Origin: Actinobacillus indolicus
GTDB taxonomy: Bacteria; Pseudomonadota; Gammaproteobacteria; Enterobacterales; Pasteurellaceae
Direction: 5' to 3'
Assembly (NCBI RefSeq): GCF_004519515.1
Contig: NZ_CP038145.1
Location: 1,840,001-1,904,000, forward strand
Length of the DNA stretch: 64,000 nucleotides
Below the pieces are notes generated by a model, which searched no databases, was not told where the DNA came from, and saw only the letters and a program-made list of their open reading frames with translations. Shown piece by piece: positions 50,102 through 58,285 of this stretch (position 1 is its first letter; the number at the start of each line of letters is the position of its first letter). The translations under genes were made by a program, and so were the position numbers.

Positions 50102-50896
50102 TATTAAAATTCCGAGAAAAATAAAAGAGTCATGTATAGTATCTAAAATTAGAATGATTGCAAGCCGTCCAAATCCTATTAGTTTAAGTTCGATTTTGCA
50201 AAATTTTGGATAAATCTCACCGCTTGTAGTGTGATAGTTGAAACAAGATAAGTTTTTACAATTAAAACAAACTCTGCTGTCCACTCAAAAATTCAGGCGT
50301 TTCTTTCACTTGAAATCCATTGTTCTTCAAATAGCCTTTCAGACTTTCGATATTGTAGAACGAATGGCTATTGGTGGTGTTTTGAAAGTAGAGATAAAGC
50401 TGATCAAACTCCGCTTTTCGCTGATTTAACAATGTTGTCAGTTGTTGTAATTCGGTTTCGCTATAACGATAATCGTGGCGTTCTTGTGCCGATTGGGCTT
50501 TCCACCAGTGGGGATTGCGACCGTGTAATCGTAGGTAAGCGGTGCGTTGGTTCGCATAAAACTGAAAGGCAGGCAAACCGATATTCTGCGGATAATCCAC
50601 GTTACACCAAATCAAATTTTCCTTGCAGTGAAAATAGTCTAGCACCGACTGCGTATGCCAACTGGTATGGCGAAATTCAATCGCAAGGGGATAATCACTG
50701 AACCATGACACCAGCTCCGCCAGATAGTAACGATTGGTGTACTGACGCTCGAAACTGGTTGGGAATTGCACAAATAAATTGGCTAAACAATGGCTATCAC
50801 ACAACGGTTGTAACGCAGCCAAAAATGCCTGTGCTTGCTCTGCGGTAGCGGTACGTTTATGGCTAAAATCTTGATGCAGTTTCACCGAAAATTTTA

Positions 50897-51986
50897 GGCA
50901 TAGTAGACAAAAGTGTTGGTTTTTTTGCAAACTATGCCTCTAATGGACAAAAGTGTTGGTTTTAATTATTTTTCCTAATTATTACCAACTCTTTTTATTT
51001 AAAAAATCCTTTATAAACATAATCTTATGCTTTTTCGTTAATCCGCTATGAACCGATAATTTCTGTTTCAGTTCTTTAAATAACCCTTCCAACCTATTTG
51101 TTGTTTTTTCTATATTTAAGTGAGCATATTCTTCAAAGGTGAATAAATATTTCATATAGTATTTTAAACTGGTATAAGCCTCTCTTACATTACGGTGTTT
51201 ATAAGGAAAATATCCTTTCTCATTGGGATATTCAGACCGTTCATCTAAAAACTCTTTATGTTTTAAATACCATTGATGTAATCTTAAATAAAATTCATTT
51301 TTGTGGCTTTCTTTTAGCGTTTTTACAATAATCTTTAATTCTTTACCTGCTTGTGATTGATGCTTTTTTCTTAATTTTCTCATCACAATGGCGACCATAT
51401 GGAAGTGGCACATTTGAATTGGTGTATTAAATAAATCCTTTAATAGCCCTCTACGTCCATCATTTGTAATGGATTGAATCATATAGCCTTTTTCTCGAAG
51501 TATATTCAATGCGAGCTTATAATAGAGGTCTTTTTCTGTTTTTACGACACGATGATAAACGACTTTTTTAGATAAGGTATCTATTAAAACTAATACACCA
51601 AATTCACGACCAAAGAAGGTCACGTCTGCAATAATCTTGAGATAGGTTTGTTGTAAAGGAATTAATTTAGCTTTGGGGGATTTTTCAATATAACGTTGAA
51701 TAGTTCTAATGGAACAGCGATATTTTTCGGCTAATTGTTTATAGGTTTGTTTTCCTATGGTGTAATCAGTCCAAATATCTATTGGATTTAATTTATTTGT
51801 GGAAGAAAAGGTTTTATGACAGGATGAACAAAAGTATCTCTGAATATTATTTTTCTTTCCATACTTTTGGATATTGTTCTTAAGGCAAAAAGGACAGTTT
51901 TTTGTTCATATTTCAAAAAGTGGGCTTAAAGTCTTGTACTATAAGGCTTTAGCCCACTTTTTACCAACACTTTTGTCTACTATGCC
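50897..51986. mobile_element. 1,090-bp insertion sequence with a zinc-ribbon DDE transposase
   Basis: Terminal inverted repeats GGCATAGTAGACAAAAGTGT (and GGTT/GGTA beyond) lie at 50897 and, inverted, ending at 51986. Both sides carry the 8-bp target duplication AAATTTTA (50889-50896 and 51987-51994). The left end has an extra internal copy of the repeat core (GGACAAAAGTGTTGG near 50949) and ACTATGCC at 50931-50938, which can pair with the terminal GGCATAGT. Probably IS256/IS1249-like or a related MULE-type group; I cannot fix the family. Confidence 0.88.
50982..51909 (-). pseudogene. Transposase of the 1,090-bp insertion sequence, frame broken near its start
   Basis: The main frame reads back from 50982 to about 51899 and encodes a zinc ribbon (NCPFC and FCSSC), a helix-turn-helix (YKQLAEKYRCSIRTIQRYIE), and a DDE/MULE catalytic domain (IIADVTFFG, ITNDGRRG, TTNRLEGLFKELK). 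The only good ATG (51907-51909) is one base out of frame: a run of six As (51898-51903 on the complement) would have to be five. An ATG inside the frame at 51623 gives only the catalytic part. So the gene is frameshifted, or uses slippage on the A run. Confidence 0.75.
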
Positions 51987-52222
51987 AAATTTTAATCTCC
52001 CTTCAGACTTTTCTAGCATACCTTGCACTGCCTTATAGCCAATCGGGGCGTGAAAGGTGCTGTTGATCTCAACGGTATCGTAATGCTGGCTGTAAACCGA
52101 CAAAAAATCCGTTTTGTCCGTCCCAAACGGATAGAGCGTACCGACTAAATCCGTATCGCTATAACCGCCCGTACCGATGTAGATGTGGGGTGTGTGCATT
52201 TTTAATATCTTGTTTTTGCCAT

Positions 52223-52504
52223 TTATCGAAATTGATATTTCCCTTTACCTTGCCCAGCAACTTTTTCTATTGCCTTCATTTCTAACATTTTCTTAATCAA
52301 TTCCGATGACGCAGATGCGGAAAGATGAAGTATATTGACCACATCTCTTCGTGAAAAAATACGATTAGCTAAAATCTGAGAAAGTGCGGTGATATGTTTC
52401 TGGGTTTTCTCTGAATGTCTTGTTTTTTTGTCAGGATTTTGCTTAATGTCTTGTTTTTTGTGTTCAGTGTCCTGTTTTTGTTTTTCAATATCCTGTTTTT
52501 CCAA
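52223..52504 (-). CDS. Short winged-helix protein, probably a gene fragment
   Basis: A 93-residue ORF. The first 30 residues are a low-complexity, charged repeat (KQDIEKQKQDTEHKKQDIKQ). The rest is a winged helix: ITALSQILANRIFSRRDVVN and ASASSELIKKMLEMKAIEKV, ending GKGKYQFR. This pattern is seen at the C-terminus of Fic-type and AAA_4/AlbA-type proteins. It may be the surviving tail of such a gene. Function unknown. Confidence 0.5.
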   Translation of the reverse strand: MEKQDIEKQKQDTEHKKQDIKQNPDKKTRHSEKTQKHITALSQILANRIFSRRDVVNILHLSASASSELIKKMLEMKAIEKVAGQGKGKYQFR

Positions 52505-52589
52505 AAATTGACTACTATTAATTAATATACAACTGGCGATTGTTAGCTGATTATTTCACCTAATAGCACCTACACAGATATTAATTTTT

Positions 52590-52616
52590 CGTAGGGGCGG
52601 GGTTTATCCCCGCCCG
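52590..52616 (+). repeat. REP unit downstream of the RAYT gene
   Basis: CGTAG followed by the hairpin GGGGCGGGG, TTTAT, CCCCGCCC. It ends three bases before the RAYT stop codon and is the exact reverse complement of 53117-53143. Confidence 0.9.
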
Positions 52617-52619
52617 AAT

Positions 52620-53093
52620 CTATTGATAAAAACGATCTAAATGCCATTGTAATGGATTATTTTCAATATATTCCCAAATTCTCAAAAAATCTTCATCATT
52701 TCGAATAATATGCTCATAAAAACTGCGTTGCCATAATGGTTCATAAATCTGATTATTCATCATCTCTCGATATTTTTTAGCCGTAATACCTTTCAATTTA
52801 CGAACCAAATTTGAAAGTAAAACATCGTCTTGATTAAACCAAATGAAATGTATGTGATTTGGCATAATAACATAGTGAGAAAATTCACTTTTGGGATAAT
52901 CTTTTAATAAAGCATTTAAGGTTTCATCTATCATTATTCCAATTTTATTTAAGTGCATTTTTTCATTAGCAATATCTCCAAAAAGACAATTCCTGTTTTT
53001 GGTGCAAACTGTAACGAAATAGCAACCATATTGAGAATAGTCGTAATGTGGTAATCGCATATTATTGCGGCGTTTGGGGAGACTATTTTTCAT
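52620..53093 (-). CDS. REP-associated tyrosine transposase (RAYT)
   Basis: A 157-residue HUH-type nuclease of the Y1_Tnp/TnpA-REP family. It shows YGCYFVTVCTKNR, the HUH motif MPNHIHFIW (His80 and His82), and the catalytic Tyr126 in QRSFYEHIIRNDEDF. The end is EYIENNPLQW, a typical RAYT feature. These proteins cut single-stranded REP hairpins next to a GTAG foot and are thought to spread REPs, but the RAYT gene itself is usually single-copy. Here inverted, identical REPs flank the gene, and a paired copy of the same REP lies at 12553-12624. All catalytic residues are present. Confidence 0.93.
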   Translation of the reverse strand: MKNSLPKRRNNMRLPHYDYSQYGCYFVTVCTKNRNCLFGDIANEKMHLNKIGIMIDETLNALLKDYPKSEFSHYVIMPNHIHFIWFNQDDVLLSNLVRKLKGITAKKYREMMNNQIYEPLWQRSFYEHIIRNDEDFLRIWEYIENNPLQWHLDRFYQ

Positions 53094-53116
53094 ATTTTCT
53101 GTATGTGGGATATTTT

Positions 53117-53143
53117 CGGGCGGGGATAAACCCCGCCCCTACG
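53117..53143 (-). repeat. REP unit upstream of the RAYT gene
   Basis: Inverse, exact copy of 52590-52616, 23 bases before the RAYT start codon. Same sequence as 12598-12624. Confidence 0.9.
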
Positions 53144-53188
53144 AATAATTTGTAAATTTTGAGAAAATCCAACCGCTTCTAGTTACAA

Positions 53189-53210
53189 GGTGCGTTTACA
53201 GGCACCCTAC
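53189..53210 (-). repeat. Second GTAG-headed hairpin next to metH
   Basis: Read on the minus strand, GTAG is followed by GGTGC, CTGTAAAC, GCACC. It differs in sequence from the GC-rich REP but has the same build. It lies ten bases from the metH stop codon. Confidence 0.5.
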
Positions 53211-53220
53211 ATTTCTAATC

Positions 53221-56200
53221 TTACTTCATCGAAACCCCAAGCCACTTCACCATCTCTCTCTCATTCCACCCCTTGCGTTTTGCATAATCCACCGCTTGAT
53301 CTTCATCAATGCGTCCAAGGGTAAAATAATTACTCGCAGGGTGGGTGAAGTACCAACCGCAGACAGATGCTGCCGGCCACATTGCGTAGCTTTCGGTGAG
53401 TTTCATACCGATACGTTGTTCCACTTCCAGTAAATCCCAGATGATCTGTTTTTCCGTGTGTTCAGGGCAGCTTGGGTAGCCGGGGGCTGGGCGGATGCCG
53501 ATGTATTCTTCACGGATTAGGCGGTCGTTGTCTAGGGTTTCGTTGGTGTAGCCCCAGACTTTGGTGCGAAGTTCAAAGTGCAGGTATTCCGCCATTGCTT
53601 CGGCTAAACGGTCGCCGACCGCTTGGAGTAAGATAGCGTTGTAGTCGTCCCCTGCGGCTTTGTAGCCTTCCACTAAGTCGTGTTCTTCAATCCCTGCACA
53701 GACAGCGAACATACCGAACCAGTCCTGTTTGCCACTGGCTTTGCTGGCGATAAAGTCGCTCAAGCAAAGATTGTACGGGCTTTTGCTGTTTTTGCCACGT
53801 TCGCTTTGTTGGCGGAGGTTATAGACTTTGCCTGCCACTAAAGTGCGGTCGGCATTTTGATAGATTTCAATATCATCACCTACGCTGTTGGCAGGAAAAA
53901 TACCCATAATGCCGCTTGGGTTGAGCTTGTGATTTTGCTCTAATTCGTCCAACACTTTTTGCGCATCGTTCCACACTCGGCGTGCCTCTTCGCCGCCTTC
54001 AGGGTAGTCGAAGGCATCAGGATAGCCCCCCATTAAGCCCCATAAACGGAAGAACGGCGACCAGTCGATAAATTTCCGCAAGGTCGCAATCGGCACGTTT
54101 TTATATTCCACAATGCCTGTTTGTTTTGGCGTTGGCACTTGATAATCCGCCCATTCGCCACTGAACGCATCAAAGGCATTTTTGCGTGCGTCTTCAATCG
54201 GCAACTGTTTGCGTGGCGCTTTTTTGTTAGCAAACGCCTCTTGAATTTGCTCGTACTCTTTCTTCATTCGTTCCCACAATTCCGCTTTGGTATCAGGGTT
54301 CATCAATGCCGCACAAACCGTTACCGCACGAGAGGCGTTGGTGGTATAAATCACTTCGTGCTTATATTTTGGATAAAGTTTAATCGCCGTATGCTCTTTG
54401 GAGGTGGTTGCACCGCCGATAATCACAGGAATATTCAAGTTCAAGCGGTTCATTTCGCCTAAGAAATATTCCATTTCGTCAAGAGACGGTGTGATCAAAC
54501 CGCTTAAGCCGATGATGTCCGCTTTTTCGTCAATCGCTGTTTGAATGATCTTATCCGCAGGCACCATTACGCCTAAGTCGATCACTTCAAAGTTATTACA
54601 TTGCAACACTACGCTCACGATATTTTTACCGATGTCGTGTACGTCGCCTTTTACGGTCGCAATTACCACTTTACCGCTGGACGAGCCTTTCTGTTTGGTC
54701 GCATTGATAAACGGTTCTAAATAAGCAACCGACTGTTTCATCACTCGCGCGGATTTCACCACTTGTGGTAGGAACATTTTGCCGTCGCCGAACAAATCGC
54801 CCACCACGTCCATACCGTCCATTAGTGGCCCTTCGATCACTTCGAGCGGTGTTGGGAATTTTTGGCGAGCTTCTTCGGTATCTTCGATAATATAGTTGGT
54901 GATCCCTTTCACAAGGGCGTGTTTCAATCGCTCTTCCACCGCCCAAGTACGCCATTCGGCAACGCCGCTGTCTTCATTGCTACTAGCGGTCACATTTCGA
55001 TATTTTTCTGCAATATCTAACAGGCGATCTGTGGCATCAGGACGGCGATTTAGCACCGCATCTTCAATCACATCACGCAATTCAGGATCGAGATCATCAT
55101 AAATCGCCAGTTGCCCTGCGTTCACAATCCCCATATCCATTCCCTGCTTGATAGCGTGGTAAAGGAACACGGCGTGAATGGCTTCACGCATCACATTGTT
55201 ACCACGGAACGAGAAGGACACATTCGACACACCGCCTGAAATTTTGGCGTGTGGAAGGCTACGTTTAATGCGGCCTGTGGCGTTGATAAAGTCCACACCG
55301 TAGTTATTGTGTTCTTCAATCCCCGTACCGATGGCAAAAATGTTCGGGTCAAAAATAATATCTTCAGGCGGAAAGCCTACTTGGTTCACGAGAATGTCGT
55401 AAGCTCGGGTACAGATTTCTACTTTGCGTTCTTCGGTGTCCGCTTGCCCCACTTCGTCAAACGCCATTACGACCACCGCCGCACCATAACGGCGAACCAG
55501 TTTTGCTTGGTGAATAAATTTTTCTTCGCCTTCTTTGAGCGAAATGGAGTTCACGATCCCCTTGCCTTGCACTGATTGCAAACCTGCCTCAATCACTTCC
55601 CATTTGGACGAGTCAATCATCACAGGCACTTTCGCCGCATCAGGTTCAGTCGCCATAATGTTGAGGAAACGGGTCATACATTTTTGCGAGTCGAGCAAGG
55701 CTTCGTCCATGTTCACGTCAATCACTTGCGCACCGTTTTCCACCTGATCGATAGCAATCTCAATGGCTTCGCTGAATTTTTCTTCTTTAATCAAACGCTT
55801 AAACTTCGCCGAACCTGTTACGTTATTACGTTCGCCCACGTTCACAAACAGGCTTTCATCATCAATGTTTAACGGCTCAAGCCCCGACAAACGCATCGCC
55901 GTTTTGATTTCAGGCAAGGCACGAGGTTTAATCCCTGCCACTACCTCCGCAAAGGCTTTGATATGTTCAGGTGTGGTACCGCAACAGCCGCCCACGATAT
56001 TTAAGAAACCGCTTTCCGCCCACTCTTTGATGTGAGCCGCCATTTCTTCCGCCCCCAAATCGTAGCCACCAAAAGCATTTGGCAAGCCGGCATTCGGGTG
56101 AACGGACACATAGGTTTCACAGATTTTCGACATCACTTCCACATAAGGACGCAACTCTTTCGGGCCTAAGGCACAGTTCAAACCAAAGCTGAGCGGTTTA

Positions 56201-56910
56201 GCGTGGCGGAGCGAGTTGTAAAAGGCTTCGGTCGTTTGCCCCGAAAGGGTACGCCCAGAGGCATCGGTAATCGTCCCCGAAATCATAATCGGCAATTCCA
56301 CGCCCAGTTCTTCAAACACTTGGTCAATGGCAAAAGCGGCGGCTTTGGCGTTCAAGGTATCGAAGATAGTTTCGATCATAATGATGTCCGAACCACCTTC
56401 AATTAAGCCACGAGTTGCCTCCGCATAGGCATCGACTAATTCCATAAAGGTAATGTTACGAAAACCCGGATCGTTCACATTTGGCGAAATTGAGGCGGTG
56501 CGGTTGGTCGGACCGAGAATACCTGCCACAAAACGCGGTTTTTCAGGGGTGCTGTATTTATCCGCCGCAATGCGAGCCAGCTTCGCCCCTGCAAAATTCA
56601 GCTCATAAGCGACCGCTTGTAAATCGTAGTCCGCTTGTGCAATGGTGGTGGAACTGAATGTATTGGTTTCAATAATATCCGCCCCGGCTTCAAGATATTT
56701 CTCGTGAATAGAGGAAATCACTAAAGGTTGGGTCAGGGTAAGCAAATCGTTATTACCACGCAGATCCACGCTAGAATTTTTAAAACGCTCACCACGGAAA
56801 TCCGCTTCGGTCAATTTAAATTGTTGGATCATCGTCCCCATCGCACCGTCTAAAATTAAGATACGTTGTGTAAGGGCAGTTTTTAATTGTTCAATTCGGT
56901 TGTGTTGCAT
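53221..56910 (-). CDS. metH: Cobalamin-dependent methionine synthase
   Basis: MetH moves a methyl group from methyltetrahydrofolate to homocysteine through methylcobalamin. The 1,229-residue product has the four usual modules: homocysteine domain (about 5-330, zinc cysteines in VGGCCGTTPEH), pterin domain (about 355-615), cobalamin domain (DVHDIGKNIV, about 755) and the AdoMet reactivation domain (GIRPAPGYPSCPEHTEK, near 1160). The start at 56910 (MQHNRIEQLK) follows GGAAAA and matches E. coli (1,227 residues). No cobalamin riboswitch is visible in the upstream 274 bases. Confidence 0.97.
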   Translation of the reverse strand: MQHNRIEQLKTALTQRILILDGAMGTMIQQFKLTEADFRGERFKNSSVDLRGNNDLLTLTQPLVISSIHEKYLEAGADIIETNTFSSTTIAQADYDLQAVAYELNFAGAKLARIAADKYSTPEKPRFVAGILGPTNRTASISPNVNDPGFRNITFMELVDAYAEATRGLIEGGSDIIMIETIFDTLNAKAAAFAIDQVFEELGVELPIMISGTITDASGRTLSGQTTEAFYNSLRHAKPLSFGLNCALGPKELRPYVEVMSKICETYVSVHPNAGLPNAFGGYDLGAEEMAAHIKEWAESGFLNIVGGCCGTTPEHIKAFAEVVAGIKPRALPEIKTAMRLSGLEPLNIDDESLFVNVGERNNVTGSAKFKRLIKEEKFSEAIEIAIDQVENGAQVIDVNMDEALLDSQKCMTRFLNIMATEPDAAKVPVMIDSSKWEVIEAGLQSVQGKGIVNSISLKEGEEKFIHQAKLVRRYGAAVVVMAFDEVGQADTEERKVEICTRAYDILVNQVGFPPEDIIFDPNIFAIGTGIEEHNNYGVDFINATGRIKRSLPHAKISGGVSNVSFSFRGNNVMREAIHAVFLYHAIKQGMDMGIVNAGQLAIYDDLDPELRDVIEDAVLNRRPDATDRLLDIAEKYRNVTASSNEDSGVAEWRTWAVEERLKHALVKGITNYIIEDTEEARQKFPTPLEVIEGPLMDGMDVVGDLFGDGKMFLPQVVKSARVMKQSVAYLEPFINATKQKGSSSGKVVIATVKGDVHDIGKNIVSVVLQCNNFEVIDLGVMVPADKIIQTAIDEKADIIGLSGLITPSLDEMEYFLGEMNRLNLNIPVIIGGATTSKEHTAIKLYPKYKHEVIYTTNASRAVTVCAALMNPDTKAELWERMKKEYEQIQEAFANKKAPRKQLPIEDARKNAFDAFSGEWADYQVPTPKQTGIVEYKNVPIATLRKFIDWSPFFRLWGLMGGYPDAFDYPEGGEEARRVWNDAQKVLDELEQNHKLNPSGIMGIFPANSVGDDIEIYQNADRTLVAGKVYNLRQQSERGKNSKSPYNLCLSDFIASKASGKQDWFGMFAVCAGIEEHDLVEGYKAAGDDYNAILLQAVGDRLAEAMAEYLHFELRTKVWGYTNETLDNDRLIREEYIGIRPAPGYPSCPEHTEKQIIWDLLEVEQRIGMKLTESYAMWPAASVCGWYFTHPASNYFTLGRIDEDQAVDYAKRKGWNEREMVKWLGVSMK

Positions 56911-57184
56911 AATTTTTCCAAGCAAAAATAAAGTGAATGGAAAAGATGATAGGGAGCAAGGGCGAAAGTGTCAAATGTTGTTTTTACAGCTTACATTGAA
57001 ATAAATCACTCCTTAAGCAAAGCCAAGCTAAGGATTCAATCGCTCTTTTTACATAATCCTATTTCTTTGTTATTCCCTATTATTTTCTATTTAATTCACA
57101 CAAAAACAAGAGTATAATTTAAGCAAATTTTGCATCTTTATAGTGCTAAAGCTGAACTTTAAATCTTCAAAAAGAGAGTCCTTT
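56911..57184. other. Divergent promoter region between metH and tpsA
   Basis: No gene. It is AT-rich and must hold the promoters of both divergent genes. TATAAT-like sequence (GAGTATAATTTAAGC) occurs near 57111-57118 and may serve tpsA. I see no clear regulator site. Confidence 0.4.
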
Positions 57185-57572
57185 ATGAAAGAAAAAATTT
57201 ATCAGAGCAATCAATCAGTTAGTAAATCAAGTAGCATAATTTCCCCAAATACTAACGTCCATACTTCTTCTTTAAAACTCACTCCTATTGCTTCTCTTTT
57301 ACTATTACTCTTTTCTTCCCCTTCTTTTGCGAATGGCTTACAAGGGATGGAAGTCATTGCGGGGAAAGCGCATATGGAAGTGAATGGTGTCACAACAACT
57401 ATTAAAAACTCACCAAATGCGATACTTAACTGGAAAAGTTTCAATATCAATAAGGGCGATCTTGTTCAATTTATTCAAGAAAATAAAAATTCTGCAGTTT
57501 TCAATAAAGTTGTCTCTAACCAACTCTCTGAACTTCACGGTACATTAAAATCAAACGGACAAGTTTTTTTAA

Positions 57573-58285
57573 GGGGCTGTAGTAGATAAGGTCTAAATCC
57601 CACACCATTTTCTCAATATTTTAAGCTGATTAGATGGTGTGCTGTAGTTAAATCTAAACTCACATTCTTTGATAAAAAGATGGAAGTTTTTCTTGTCAAT
57701 GCCATTGTATTTTCTAAGTACTCGTTTGGCTTGAGACCAGAAATTTTCAATGCCATTGATGTGGTTGTGATCTTTGACAAACTCTTTGGAATGATTGATG
57801 CGAAAGTGTTTAAACTCACTCACATCAAGAGCATTATAGCTTCTGTAACCATCTGTGTAAACGATGCTATCTGGCTTGATTTTGCTTGAGATGATAGGCA
57901 TTAAGGTACTTTGCTTGGTATCTTTTACAACAACAGTATAAACCTTGCCATTACGCTTCAAAAGACCAAATACAGCTGTTTTGCCACCAGCTCCACGACC
58001 TCGCTTGCCTTTGCGAATGCCACCGAAGTAGCTTTCATCAAGCTCTACTTCGCCATCAAACAAAGTGTGAGCTTCAAGGTTGAGATTATATTCTATCACA
58101 AGTCTGATTTTGCGGTAAAATAAAGCTGCTGAATTGTGCTGAATGCCAAGCAAATCACTTGCTGTTCTAGCAGTAACTTGTGCAACAAAAAATTCAAGCA
58201 GTTTTATTTGAACTTTTTTACTTAATTTACAACGAGTTATCTTCATGTTTGTAGTATAGCATAAGTGCTAATCTACTACAGCCCC
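57573..58285. mobile_element. IS1016-type insertion sequence (IS1595 family)
   Basis: 713 bp, with inverted ends GGGGCTGTAGTAGAT (57573) and its complement ending at 58285, and 8-bp target duplications TTTTTTAA (57565-57572 and 58286-58293). It encodes one transposase on the minus strand. IS1016 is common in Haemophilus and relatives. Removing it and one duplication restores the tpsA frame exactly. Confidence 0.93.
57593..58246 (-). CDS. IS1016-type transposase (IS1595 family)
   Basis: A 217-residue DDE transposase (ISXO2-like). Catalytic motifs: DGEVELDESYFGG, IVYTDGYRSYNAL and, for the third acidic residue, NGIENFWSQAKRVLRKYNG. The order HTH (TARTASDLLGIQHNSAALFY) then DDE domain, and the length, match intact IS1016 transposases. 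It looks functional. Confidence 0.93.
   Translation of the reverse strand: MKITRCKLSKKVQIKLLEFFVAQVTARTASDLLGIQHNSAALFYRKIRLVIEYNLNLEAHTLFDGEVELDESYFGGIRKGKRGRGAGGKTAVFGLLKRNGKVYTVVVKDTKQSTLMPIISSKIKPDSIVYTDGYRSYNALDVSEFKHFRINHSKEFVKDHNHINGIENFWSQAKRVLRKYNGIDKKNFHLFIKECEFRFNYSTPSNQLKILRKWCGI

Larger units (their letters stand above)
50262..52199 (-). pseudogene. DUF72 (YecE-like) gene split by an insertion sequence
   Basis: The N-terminal piece (MHTPHIYIGTGGYSDTDLVG to SEGRLKF) ends at the right side of the IS near 51987. The C-terminal piece resumes with LKFSVKLHQDFSH left of the IS and runs to a stop at 50262. Removing the IS and one copy of its 8-bp target duplication restores one open frame of about 280 residues. 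DUF72 proteins have a TIM-barrel fold of unknown function. Nothing else is damaged, so the insertion may be recent. Confidence 0.9.

Noticed and set aside
53221..56910. Several 60-110 residue ORFs on the plus strand within metH
   Set aside because: They are shadows of metH codons; none has start signals or recognisable sequence.
56911..57184. Cobalamin or SAM riboswitch upstream of metH
   Set aside because: I looked for the B12-box and SAM-box cores and found neither; the 5' region is short and AT-rich.
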